A stretch of 5,883 nt of DNA from contig JAJYZQ010000032.1 in assembly GCA_021799835.1 (NCBI GenBank), positions 1 through 5,883 on the forward strand, written 5' to 3'. How positions within the stretch are numbered: position 1 is the first letter of the stretch; each line of letters starts with the position of its first letter. Below, one piece after another: positions 1-5,883 of the stretch. The stretch is from a bacterium (GTDB taxonomy: Bacteria; Patescibacteriota; Minisyncoccia; JAJYZQ01). Both the position numbers and the translations under genes were made by a program. The notes under the pieces were generated by a model. It made no database searches, was not told the DNA's origin, and saw only the letters and a list, made by a program, of their open reading frames with translations.

Positions 1-1
1 G

Positions 2-1486
2 GTATTGGTACAGGCAAATATTTCACACGACCAAGCACTCTTGCTGAACGCTCAAAAAGCAGAATTACCGGGAGTAACCGTAAAAGAAACCGCATTGCGC
101 CAGTATGTCGGCAGCCCGGCAATGTCGCCGGTCCTGGGTTATGTGGGCAGTGTGTCGCCCAGTGATCTCGCCGCACACTCTGACTATTTGCCGACGGATG
201 TTATCGGCAAAGAAGGACTGGAAGAGTATTACGAATCGTATTTGCGCGGGAAATATGGCTATACGCTGGTGAGAAAAAATGCTCTCGGCACTACTATGGG
301 CACGATCGCGCAGCAACCAAGCGTGCCCGGGGATAATCTCAACCTCAATATTAATAATGACTTGCAGCAAACAGCATATAACAGCTTAGAAAAATGGATT
401 GCAACCAACAAGGTTCATTCGGGCGCTGCGGTAGCGCTGGATCCGCATACCGGCCAGGTTCTTGCGCTGGTGACGTATCCTTCTTATGACGATAATTTAT
501 TTTCCGGCGGGATAAGCCAGCAAAACTTTAATGCGATCGTCAGCAATCCGTATAATCCAATGCTTAATCGCGCAACGGCCGGGCTTTATCCGTCCGCATC
601 CACTATTAAGCCGCTCTATGCGCTCTCTGCTCTTGCCCAAAATATCATTGACCCCAATTATGTGATGGACACGAACGGCTCACTTACCGTCCACAGCGCA
701 TATAATCCGCAGGTATCCTATATATTCCACGACTGGCGCAATAACGGTCCGGTGGATATGCAGAAGGCGATCGCAGTATCTGATGATATCTATTTTTATA
801 CGATTGGCGGCGGATTTGGGAACCAAAAGGGATTGGGCATAGGCAATCTGGACAAATACCTTGGAATGGCGTATTTTGGAAAGAAGTCAGGAATAGATCT
901 GCCTCAAGATCAAGCGGGCTTTATTCCTACGCCGGCGTGGAAGCAGCAACAGCTGAATGCGCCGTGGTACATTGGTGATACATACAATTTATCCATTGGG
1001 CAGGGATACTTGCAGGTTACGCCGTTACAAATAGCGGATTACATTGCTGCACTGGTAAATGGCGGTAATGTTATGCAACCCCAGATCGTCCATTCTATTA
1101 CTGATCAGAACGGCAAAGTCGTGCGCGCATTTTCTCCTCACGTGCTCGCCACCTTGCCGTTTTCTGCAAGCCAATATGCGATCGTGCAAGGTGGTATGCG
1201 GGATTCAGTCACTGAAGGGACGGCAAGCATTTTGCAATCTCTGCCGGTGCAGGCAGCAGGAAAGACCGGTACGGCGCAGATGCCGAATAATAAGGTGGAG
1301 TCGTGGTTCGTCGGTTATGCGCCCGCAAATAACCCGCAGATCGTTATGGCAGTGGTGATGGGCGAGGGCTCTAATGGCATTGGATCAGCAGTTACAGTGT
1401 TTCGAGATACGATGCAGTGGTATTTCACGCAAGGTCCGGGAAAAACAGCAACACCGGCTACCCTAAATGCTACCAGTAAGCCGTGA
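2..1486 (+). CDS. mrdA: Penicillin-binding protein 2 (peptidoglycan D,D-transpeptidase), 5'-truncated by window edge
   Basis: Class B penicillin-binding protein that cross-links peptidoglycan during cell elongation, normally membrane-anchored and working with RodA. The frame is open from base 2, so the true start, the N-terminal membrane anchor and part of the pedestal domain lie upstream; about 495 residues are visible where full-length family members usually have around 600. Counting from the TTG codon at base 5, residues 1-115 are the end of the dimerisation/pedestal domain, with LGYVGSVSP and the PBP2-typical GKEGLEEYYESYLRGKYG. The transpeptidase domain follows, with all three motifs: S199-T-I-K202 (nucleophile Ser199), S259-D-D261 (SxD form, as in PBP2) and K420-T-G-T. 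GQGYLQVTPLQ (333-343) also favours PBP2 over the divisome protein FtsI. The nucleophile context is YPSASTIK rather than the common YPPGST(F/I/V)K. It ends at TGA. Family assignment is firm; PBP2 rather than another class B enzyme is very likely. Confidence 0.93.
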   Translation, partial: VLVQANISHDQALLLNAQKAELPGVTVKETALRQYVGSPAMSPVLGYVGSVSPSDLAAHSDYLPTDVIGKEGLEEYYESYLRGKYGYTLVRKNALGTTMGTIAQQPSVPGDNLNLNINNDLQQTAYNSLEKWIATNKVHSGAAVALDPHTGQVLALVTYPSYDDNLFSGGISQQNFNAIVSNPYNPMLNRATAGLYPSASTIKPLYALSALAQNIIDPNYVMDTNGSLTVHSAYNPQVSYIFHDWRNNGPVDMQKAIAVSDDIYFYTIGGGFGNQKGLGIGNLDKYLGMAYFGKKSGIDLPQDQAGFIPTPAWKQQQLNAPWYIGDTYNLSIGQGYLQVTPLQIADYIAALVNGGNVMQPQIVHSITDQNGKVVRAFSPHVLATLPFSASQYAIVQGGMRDSVTEGTASILQSLPVQAAGKTGTAQMPNNKVESWFVGYAPANNPQIVMAVVMGEGSNGIGSAVTVFRDTMQWYFTQGPGKTATPATLNATSKP

Positions 1487-1497
1487 GAAACTGTGTT

Positions 1498-1540
1498 GTC
1501 ATCCTGATAATGAAGATTCCTCTCATCTGTTCGGAATGAC
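1498..1540. repeat. Imperfect nested inverted repeat in the mrdA-folD spacer
   Basis: The 67-base gap between mrdA and folD contains a palindromic element. GTCATCCTGA (1498-1507) can pair with TCGGAATGAC (1531-1540): ten positions with one C/A mismatch and one G-U wobble. Inside it, ATGAAGA (1510-1516) can pair with TCTCAT (1521-1526) with one bulged A, leaving a TTCC loop. No T-run follows (the next bases are TTAATCAATT), so it is not a standard intrinsic terminator. The GTCATYCTGA...GGAATGAC ends resemble dispersed palindromic repeats found between genes in many bacteria, and this could be a decayed copy; that link is from memory and unproven. It could also be an mRNA processing or stabilising hairpin. 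Confidence 0.5.
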
Positions 1541-1553
1541 TTAATCAATTACT

Positions 1554-2417
1554 ATGCGACTGATAGACGGCACCACACTGGCACAACAGATAAATACAGG
1601 ACTTATGCAGCGCTATGCTGCCGAGTATGTTCAGCGCGGAAAAACGCTGCATCTCGGTGTGGTAGTGGTGGGCGAGGATCCGGCAACAATGTCATTTATC
1701 CGCCAGAAAGAGCGTACTGCTGCTGCGATAGGCATAAAATTCTCACTGCTGCGCTTTCCGGAAAACATCTCCACTACGGCATTGCGCAAAAACATCAGTA
1801 TGACAGTTCATTCTCAACGCTATAATGCCTTTATTGTTCAGCTTCCTCTGCCCAGCCACCTCAACCAGTCGTACATTTTGAATGCTATTCCTGCTCGTTA
1901 TGATGCTGACTGCCTCTCTGCCATACGCCTCGGAAAATTTTACACTCGTTCATTGCAAACACTTGCTCCGCCGCCTGTCCAAGCACTTGATTTAGTTTTC
2001 CGGCAGTATACAATAGACGTTGTCGGTAAAACAGTTGTACTAGTCGGCGCGGGGTTACTGATCGGAAAACCACTCGCGATTTTTTTTATAAACCAGGGGG
2101 CGACCGTCATAGTAGCCAATTCCCGCACTGCAGACCTTGCTGCATATCTGCGCAAAGCCGACATTATCGTAAGCGGCGCGGGGCAGGCGCATATGATCAC
2201 GGCAGGAATGACCAAAAACGACGCAGTGATCATAGATTTCGGCTTCACCCAAGTGAACGGCAAAGTCGTGGGTGATGTGGATTACGAGTCATTTCACCGC
2301 ACGGACTGCTTGATCGCTCCGGTTCCTGGCGGCATGGGTCCGCTTACCGTATCAATGCTGTTCAATAATATTCTTCTTCTTCATCAAGATAATACGAAAA
2401 CCAAAACGATCATTTAA
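1554..2417 (+). CDS. folD: Bifunctional methylenetetrahydrofolate dehydrogenase / methenyltetrahydrofolate cyclohydrolase
   Basis: Cytosolic enzyme interconverting 5,10-methylene-, 5,10-methenyl- and 10-formyl-tetrahydrofolate with NAD(P), supplying one-carbon units. At 287 residues it has the usual family length. The N-terminal catalytic domain has MRLIDGTTLAQQI, VVVVGEDPAT, Lys52 of the Y-x3-K motif, VQLPLP with Gln96, and Asp119. The Rossmann domain has VGAGLLIGKP (164-173), NSRTADL and ADIIVSGAG; the C-terminal signatures are NGKVVGDVD and PVPGGMGPLTV (256-266). Several normally conserved positions differ: the Tyr four residues before Lys52 is Phe48, DVDGFH is DADCLS (117-122), and the P(C/A)TPxG segment is PPPVQA (139-144). 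The fold and cofactor domain look intact, so it is probably functional, but the balance of the two activities may differ. The ATG at 1554 fits the family N-terminus. No clear Shine-Dalgarno sequence precedes it, only a distant GGA. greA follows after 12 bases. Confidence 0.94.
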   Translation: MRLIDGTTLAQQINTGLMQRYAAEYVQRGKTLHLGVVVVGEDPATMSFIRQKERTAAAIGIKFSLLRFPENISTTALRKNISMTVHSQRYNAFIVQLPLPSHLNQSYILNAIPARYDADCLSAIRLGKFYTRSLQTLAPPPVQALDLVFRQYTIDVVGKTVVLVGAGLLIGKPLAIFFINQGATVIVANSRTADLAAYLRKADIIVSGAGQAHMITAGMTKNDAVIIDFGFTQVNGKVVGDVDYESFHRTDCLIAPVPGGMGPLTVSMLFNNILLLHQDNTKTKTII

Positions 2418-2429
2418 CCAACAATAACT

Positions 2430-2900
2430 ATGGAAAAACAATATCTCACTAAAGCTGGCCTGGAAAAACTGAAAACAGAGCTGGAATGGCGGAAAAAGGA
2501 AAAGAAACTTGAGATTGCACAGAAAATAGAGGAAGCAAAAAGCTTGGGGGATCTCTCAGAAAACGCTGCGTACAGTACTGCCCGCGAAGAACAGGCATTC
2601 AATGAAGGGCGCATCAAAGAGATAGAGGTCATCGTCAAACACGCGATCCTGATTGATCACCAAGAAGGAAAGGGGATAAAGCGCACGGTTGAGGTGGGCT
2701 GTACAGTCGTGATGAAAGTGGGAAAAGGAAAAGAGACGATAACGATCGTTGGCAGCACTGAAGCAAATCCCCGCGAAGGCAAATTATCTAATGAATCGCC
2801 GATCGGTAAGGCCTTGTTGGGACATAAAATAGGGGACAATGTGGAGATCACATTGCCTGGTGGCAAGACCACACGCTATCAGATAGAATCTATCCAATAA
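2430..2900 (+). CDS. greA: Transcription elongation factor GreA
   Basis: GreA inserts its coiled-coil tip into the RNA polymerase secondary channel and stimulates cleavage of backtracked RNA, rescuing stalled complexes. The 156-residue product has the standard length. Residues 1-75 form the antiparallel coiled coil (KAGLEKLKTELEWRKKEKK; REEQAFNEGRIKEIE), with the loop signature GDLSENAAY at 40-48. The acidic tip residues Asp41 and Glu44, which support Mg2+ binding at the polymerase active site, are both present. Residues 85-156 are the FKBP-like C-terminal domain, with the family signature SNESPIGKALLGHKIGD (120-136). The ATG lies 12 bases after the folD stop in the same frame, with no earlier in-frame start after that stop and no visible Shine-Dalgarno sequence (spacer CCAACAATAACT). 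lysS follows after 18 bases. Co-transcription with both neighbours is inferred from spacing. Confidence 0.97.
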   Translation: MEKQYLTKAGLEKLKTELEWRKKEKKLEIAQKIEEAKSLGDLSENAAYSTAREEQAFNEGRIKEIEVIVKHAILIDHQEGKGIKRTVEVGCTVVMKVGKGKETITIVGSTEANPREGKLSNESPIGKALLGHKIGDNVEITLPGGKTTRYQIESIQ

Positions 2901-2918
2901 TTTTGTTACTCTGCATTT

Positions 2919-4415
2919 ATGGCTTCTCGGGAAGAATTGCGAACCGAACGGTTGAAAAAACTTGACCTCATCACAAATGCCGGCGGTGATCCCTATCCGC
3001 CGCGTGTGCGGCGCAGCTTTTCGGTTTCCTATGCGCGCGAGCATTTTGATCAGTTAGTGCAAGAAGAAAAGATAGTTTCGCTTGTCGGCCGCCTAAGAGC
3101 GCTCCGCGGCCATGGGAAGGCGTGTTTCGCTAATATTGATGATGGCACGGGAACGGTGCAAGCATATTTTACTGCTGATGCGCTGGGTAAAGAATATGTC
3201 CGCATTGCAGAAACTATAGATGTCGGCGATTTTTTGCAGGTGGAAGGTGTGCTCTTTCGCACACATACCGGAGAAGAAACGCTCCGGGTGAGCAGTTTTG
3301 CGATCATTGCAAAATCCCTCTTGCCTCTGCCGGATAAATGGCATTCGCTGCAGGACAAAGAAGAGCGTTTGCGCAAGCGGTATTTGGATATTCTGATGAA
3401 TCCGGATGTGAAAAACCGGTTTGTTATGCGTTCAACGATCATTGCGCGCATCCGTAAATTTATGGAGGTGGGTGGATTTTTGGAAGCGGAAACGCCGATG
3501 CTGCAAGCGATTCCCGGCGGGGCGCTTGCCCGGCCGTTCGCCACCCATCTCAATGCGCTAGATGTAGATCTGTATCTGCGCGTTGCGCCGGAGCTGTATT
3601 TAAAGCGGCTGCTGGTTGCAGGATTTGAAAAAGTATTTGAGATTGGCAGAAATTTTCGCAATGAAGGCATTGACCGCGAGCATAATCCTGAATTCACTAT
3701 GATGGAATGCTACGCGGCGTATTGGGATTATGAAAAGATGATGGGATTTATGGAGGATCTGGTTTTGGATATTATACACGCACTAAATAACGACGAAAAG
3801 AACAACCAATATGCTATAGGCGGGAAAGTTATTGATTTTACTCGGCCGTGGCGACGTATGCCATTCACTGATACCCTAAAAGAGATCGGCATTGACTATG
3901 ACGCGGTCACTGCAGAAGACCTGCGGCAGGAAGCAAAAAAGCGCGGGATAGCACTGAAACCCGCAATGCCGAAAGGCAAGCTCGCCGATGAACTCTATAA
4001 AAAATTCGTGCGCGGAAAACTTGACGGCCCCGTATTTTTAGTTGACCATCCGCTGGATATCTCGCCGCTCGCAAAGAAAAAGCCGGGTAATGCTGATCAT
4101 GTAGAGCGGTTTCAGTTGGTGCTGGGCGGTATGGAGATCGCCAATGCGTTCTCTGAACTCAATGATCCGTTGGATCAGAAGGAGCGCTTTATAGCGCAAG
4201 AAAAAGAGCGCGCTATCGGCGATGAAGAAAGTCATCGGCTGGATGAGGATTTTATTGAAGCATTGGAATATGGTATGCCGCCTGCCGCGGGCTTGGGCCT
4301 CGGAATAGATCGGTTCGCGGCATTGCTTACCGGTGCGGAAAATTTGCGGGAGATCATTTTATTTCCTTTTATGCGTCCGGAAAATTCCCCGCGCCAGGAA
4401 AAACATAATGAATGA
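2919..4415 (+). CDS. lysS: Lysine--tRNA ligase, class II
   Basis: Charges tRNA-Lys with lysine in the cytosol using ATP. The 498-residue product is about the length of bacterial LysRS (E. coli near 505). Residues 1-30 are the N-terminal helix and loop (RLKKLDLITNAGGDPYPP). Residues 50-135 are the OB-fold anticodon-binding domain (VSLVGRLRALRGHGKACFANIDDGTG). The class II catalytic domain follows: motif 1 region FMEVGGFLEAETPML (181-195), GGALARPFATHLNALD, RVAPELYLKR, motif 2 FEIGRNFRNEGIDREHNPEFTMME (240-263), EIANAFSELNDP (406-417), and motif 3 GLGLGIDRF (458-466) with its ATP-binding Arg. Small departures are THLNALD where THHNALD is usual and MPPAAGLG where MPPTGGLG is usual. The ATG at 2919 is the only in-frame ATG between the greA stop and the conserved N-terminus, and it has no Shine-Dalgarno sequence. 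The end overlaps the next gene by 8 bases. Confidence 0.97.
   Translation: MASREELRTERLKKLDLITNAGGDPYPPRVRRSFSVSYAREHFDQLVQEEKIVSLVGRLRALRGHGKACFANIDDGTGTVQAYFTADALGKEYVRIAETIDVGDFLQVEGVLFRTHTGEETLRVSSFAIIAKSLLPLPDKWHSLQDKEERLRKRYLDILMNPDVKNRFVMRSTIIARIRKFMEVGGFLEAETPMLQAIPGGALARPFATHLNALDVDLYLRVAPELYLKRLLVAGFEKVFEIGRNFRNEGIDREHNPEFTMMECYAAYWDYEKMMGFMEDLVLDIIHALNNDEKNNQYAIGGKVIDFTRPWRRMPFTDTLKEIGIDYDAVTAEDLRQEAKKRGIALKPAMPKGKLADELYKKFVRGKLDGPVFLVDHPLDISPLAKKKPGNADHVERFQLVLGGMEIANAFSELNDPLDQKERFIAQEKERAIGDEESHRLDEDFIEALEYGMPPAAGLGLGIDRFAALLTGAENLREIILFPFMRPENSPRQEKHNE
4396..4410 (+). promoter_or_regulatory. Ribosome binding site and overlapping start (ATGAATGA) inside the lysS end
   Basis: AGGA at 4396-4399 lies 8 bases before the ATG at 4408. 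That ATG and the lysS stop TGA (4413-4415) share the string ATGAATGA. This is the only good Shine-Dalgarno match before any of the five visible starts, and it fixes the start of the nucleotidyltransferase at 4408 rather than the upstream in-frame ATG at 4333, which lies inside conserved lysS sequence. The overlap suggests translational coupling to lysS. Confidence 0.7.
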
Positions 4416-4851
4416 GGCAAAACGCTACAAACAAGTGATGATATTCGGCTGTTTTGACGGATTGCATAACGGGCATCGTTCGTTTATTGAGCAAGCGCAA
4501 GCGCTTGCGGAGCATGTTATTGCTGTCCTCACTCCAGACGAGCTGTTTGCATCGCTGAAAAATCACGTGGCGTGCAAAAACTTCGCTGAGCGAAAAGCCG
4601 CACTCATTGCGGCAAAGCCGGAGATCACGGTTATCGGGGGTGATGCGACCTTGAGTAGCTATGGCGTGATCCGCCAGTATCGTCCGGACTGCATTCTCTG
4701 CGGTTATGACCAAGAAGCATTGCAGAACGATCTCCAGCGGTTCCTTGCGGCGAATGCGTTGGATATCCCTGTGCTCACCGCACAACCGTTTGAGCCGGAA
4801 CGATATCACTCATCGCTTTTACGGAATAAGCAAAGCAACCAATTCAATTAA
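4408..4851 (+). CDS. HxGH-motif nucleotidyltransferase (cytidylyltransferase-like; possible FAD synthase RibL or TagD type)
   Basis: A 147-residue single-domain protein of the cytidylyltransferase-like superfamily, whose members transfer AMP or CMP from a nucleotide triphosphate to a phosphorylated substrate with release of pyrophosphate. The first strand runs into GCFDGLHNGHRSF (14-26), which contains the nucleotide-binding HxGH motif H20-N-G-H23. Further on are AVLTPDE (39-45), the segment RPDCILCGYDQ (92-102), and ERYHSSLLR (131-139), matching the C-terminal (I/S)SSxxxR signature. The layout resembles archaeal FAD synthase RibL and glycerol-3-phosphate cytidylyltransferase TagD; the substrate cannot be told from sequence alone. 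It lacks the extra domain of bifunctional RibF and is shorter than typical NadD. It overlaps lysS by 8 bases and ends 9 bases before serS. Family assignment is firm, function open. Confidence 0.88.
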   Translation: MNEAKRYKQVMIFGCFDGLHNGHRSFIEQAQALAEHVIAVLTPDELFASLKNHVACKNFAERKAALIAAKPEITVIGGDATLSSYGVIRQYRPDCILCGYDQEALQNDLQRFLAANALDIPVLTAQPFEPERYHSSLLRNKQSNQFN

Positions 4852-4860
4852 CGTACCGTT

Positions 4861-5883
4861 ATGAATATCAATTTCATCCGCGAGCATCCTCGGGAAGTTG
4901 AAGAGGGGGCAGCAAAAAAGAATATTCGCATTGATACAGAAAAAATACTGCAGAACGATAAACGATACCGTTCGTTATTGCAGGAAGTGGAAAAGCTGCG
5001 CGCCGAACAGAATGCACTGAATACAGATGTTGCGCGCCAGAGTGATGCAGCGCAAAAAAAGGAATTGATCGCTCAACTTTCCCGCCTCAAAGAAGACATT
5101 AAAAAGCGCGAGCCGGAGATGGAAAAACTGCGCGGAGAACTAGACCGGCTGGTGGCAGAAGTTCCCAATCTTCCGTTTCCTCACGTTTCCGTTGGCAAAG
5201 ATGACACGGAGAATAAAGTGCTGCGCACGGTAGGTCAAAAAACCGTGTTTGATTTTGCTTCCCGCGACTATATGGCAATCGCTGAAGCACTGGATATTAT
5301 TGATACCGAGCGCGCCGCGAAAGTGTCCGGCTCGCGCTTTGGGTATCTCAAGAATGGCGGGGCGCTATTGGAGATCGCACTCATTAATTATGTTTATAGC
5401 ATTGTGTTGGATGAGGGGCGTGTTGGCCGTCTCGCGCGCAAAATATATGGCGATGATCCGCGCTATGCTCAGCCCTTTGCGCCGATCATTCCACCGGTGC
5501 TGATCAAACCCGCAATGATGGCGGCTATGGGATATACAGAGCGGGGAGGGGATGAGATCTATTATATCCCTATGGACGACCTCTATCTCGTTGGCACATG
5601 CGAACAATCCATTGGCCCCATGCACCAAGGAGAAATATTTGACGAGCACGACCTGCCTATCCGGTATATTGGTTTCTCATCTTCTTTTCGGCGGGAAGCG
5701 GGATCCTATGGTAAGGATACGAAAGGGATCTTGCGCGTACATCAGTTTGATAAATTGGAAATGTTTTCTTTTTGCCGGCCGGAAGATTCCGTGAAAGAGC
5801 ATCAGCTCTTGCTTGCGCTGGAGGAAGAAATTATGCAGGGCCTGGGAATTCCGTATCAGGTCATTGATATTTGCTCGGGAGAT
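4861..5883 (+). CDS. serS: Serine--tRNA ligase, 3'-truncated by window edge
   Basis: Class II synthetase charging tRNA-Ser (and tRNA-Sec where present). The frame stays open for 341 codons to the window end; a full enzyme is usually about 420-450 residues, so roughly the last quarter, including motif 3, is missing. It starts MNINFIREHPREVEEG, a typical SerRS N-terminus. Residues about 27-100 form the antiparallel coiled-coil arm that grips the long variable arm of tRNA-Ser (EVEKLRAEQNALN; KEDIKKREPEMEKLRGELDR). VPNLPFPHVSVGKDD follows, then the catalytic core: AAKVSGSRF (152-160), PIIPPVLIKP (208-217), the TxE serine-site motif T246-C-E248, and motif 2 FSSSFRREAGSYGKDTKG (272-289) followed by RVHQFDKLEMF. 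Two oddities are an extra segment of about 18 residues at 186-204 and Cys in the TxE motif, where Ser or Ala is usual. The ATG is 9 bases after the previous stop, in the same frame, without a Shine-Dalgarno sequence. Confidence 0.96.
   Translation, partial: MNINFIREHPREVEEGAAKKNIRIDTEKILQNDKRYRSLLQEVEKLRAEQNALNTDVARQSDAAQKKELIAQLSRLKEDIKKREPEMEKLRGELDRLVAEVPNLPFPHVSVGKDDTENKVLRTVGQKTVFDFASRDYMAIAEALDIIDTERAAKVSGSRFGYLKNGGALLEIALINYVYSIVLDEGRVGRLARKIYGDDPRYAQPFAPIIPPVLIKPAMMAAMGYTERGGDEIYYIPMDDLYLVGTCEQSIGPMHQGEIFDEHDLPIRYIGFSSSFRREAGSYGKDTKGILRVHQFDKLEMFSFCRPEDSVKEHQLLLALEEEIMQGLGIPYQVIDICSGD

Noticed and set aside
1496..1511. Promoter-like TTGTCA and GATAAT in the mrdA-folD spacer
   Set aside because: The two hexamers are only 4 bases apart, far from the 16-18 needed, and both fall inside the inverted repeat. 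No properly spaced pair was seen in the gap.
2080..2087. Run of eight T residues in folD, a possible frameshift or terminator
   Set aside because: The frame continues on both sides with FolD-like sequence (GKPLAIFFINQGATVIV), so no frameshift is present, and no GC-rich stem precedes the run.
3050..3697. Long open frame of 215 codons on the minus strand inside lysS
   Set aside because: It lies entirely within the conserved lysS coding region, shows no recognisable domain and has a low-complexity Ser/Arg-rich composition typical of an antisense shadow frame.
4333..4407. Upstream extension of the nucleotidyltransferase to an ATG at 4333
   Set aside because: The extra 25 residues read through the conserved C-terminal region of lysS in another frame and resemble no family N-terminus. 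The ATG at 4408 has a good AGGA at the right distance and places the HxGH strand at the usual position.
1484..4415. Possible recoding of TGA as glycine, as in Gracilibacteria
   Set aside because: TGA ends mrdA and lysS exactly where family proteins end, and no in-frame TGA occurs within any conserved domain, so the standard bacterial code fits.
4496..4509. 14-base perfect palindrome CGCAAGCGCTTGCG
   Set aside because: It lies inside the nucleotidyltransferase gene and encodes ordinary helix residues (QALA). A palindrome this long is expected roughly once per 16 kb by chance, so one here is not notable.

Overview
The window is a compact block of bacterial housekeeping genes, all on the + strand. 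Six protein genes fill almost all of it: the C-terminal part of penicillin-binding protein 2 (mrdA), folD, greA, lysS, a small HxGH-type nucleotidyltransferase, and the first 341 codons of serS, which runs off the right edge. The only gap longer than 20 bases is the 67 bases between mrdA and folD. It contains an imperfect nested hairpin. I see no RNA gene, CRISPR array, transposase, integrase or phage gene.

The likely source is a small-genome uncultivated bacterium, most probably Patescibacteria (Candidate Phyla Radiation), Parcubacteria-like. This is inferred from the style of the proteins, not from any search: a SerRS with an extra segment of about 18 residues before its PIIPPVLIKP motif, a FolD with an altered active site (Phe for the usual Tyr; DADCLS for DVDGFH), a stand-alone RibL/TagD-like nucleotidyltransferase, very short gaps, and few Shine-Dalgarno sequences. 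Base composition looks close to 50% GC. TGA ends both mrdA and lysS and no conserved domain contains an in-frame TGA, so the TGA=Gly code of Gracilibacteria and Absconditabacteria does not apply.

Layout: 2-1486 mrdA (5' cut off), peptidoglycan cross-linking in elongation; 1487-1553 spacer with hairpin; 1554-2417 folD, one-carbon/folate metabolism; 2430-2900 greA, rescue of stalled RNA polymerase; 2919-4415 lysS, tRNA-Lys charging; 4408-4851 nucleotidyltransferase, overlapping lysS by 8 bases; 4861-5883 serS (3' cut off), tRNA-Ser charging. Gaps from folD onward are 12, 18, -8 and 9 bases. folD to serS therefore probably form one transcript, with mrdA possibly part of it or separated by the hairpin. 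The genes share no pathway; the theme is basic growth (wall, one-carbon units, transcription, translation).

I found no convincing new biological system. The points most worth checking are the intergenic hairpin, the FolD active-site changes, the unassigned nucleotidyltransferase, the SerRS insertion and the scarcity of Shine-Dalgarno sequences.
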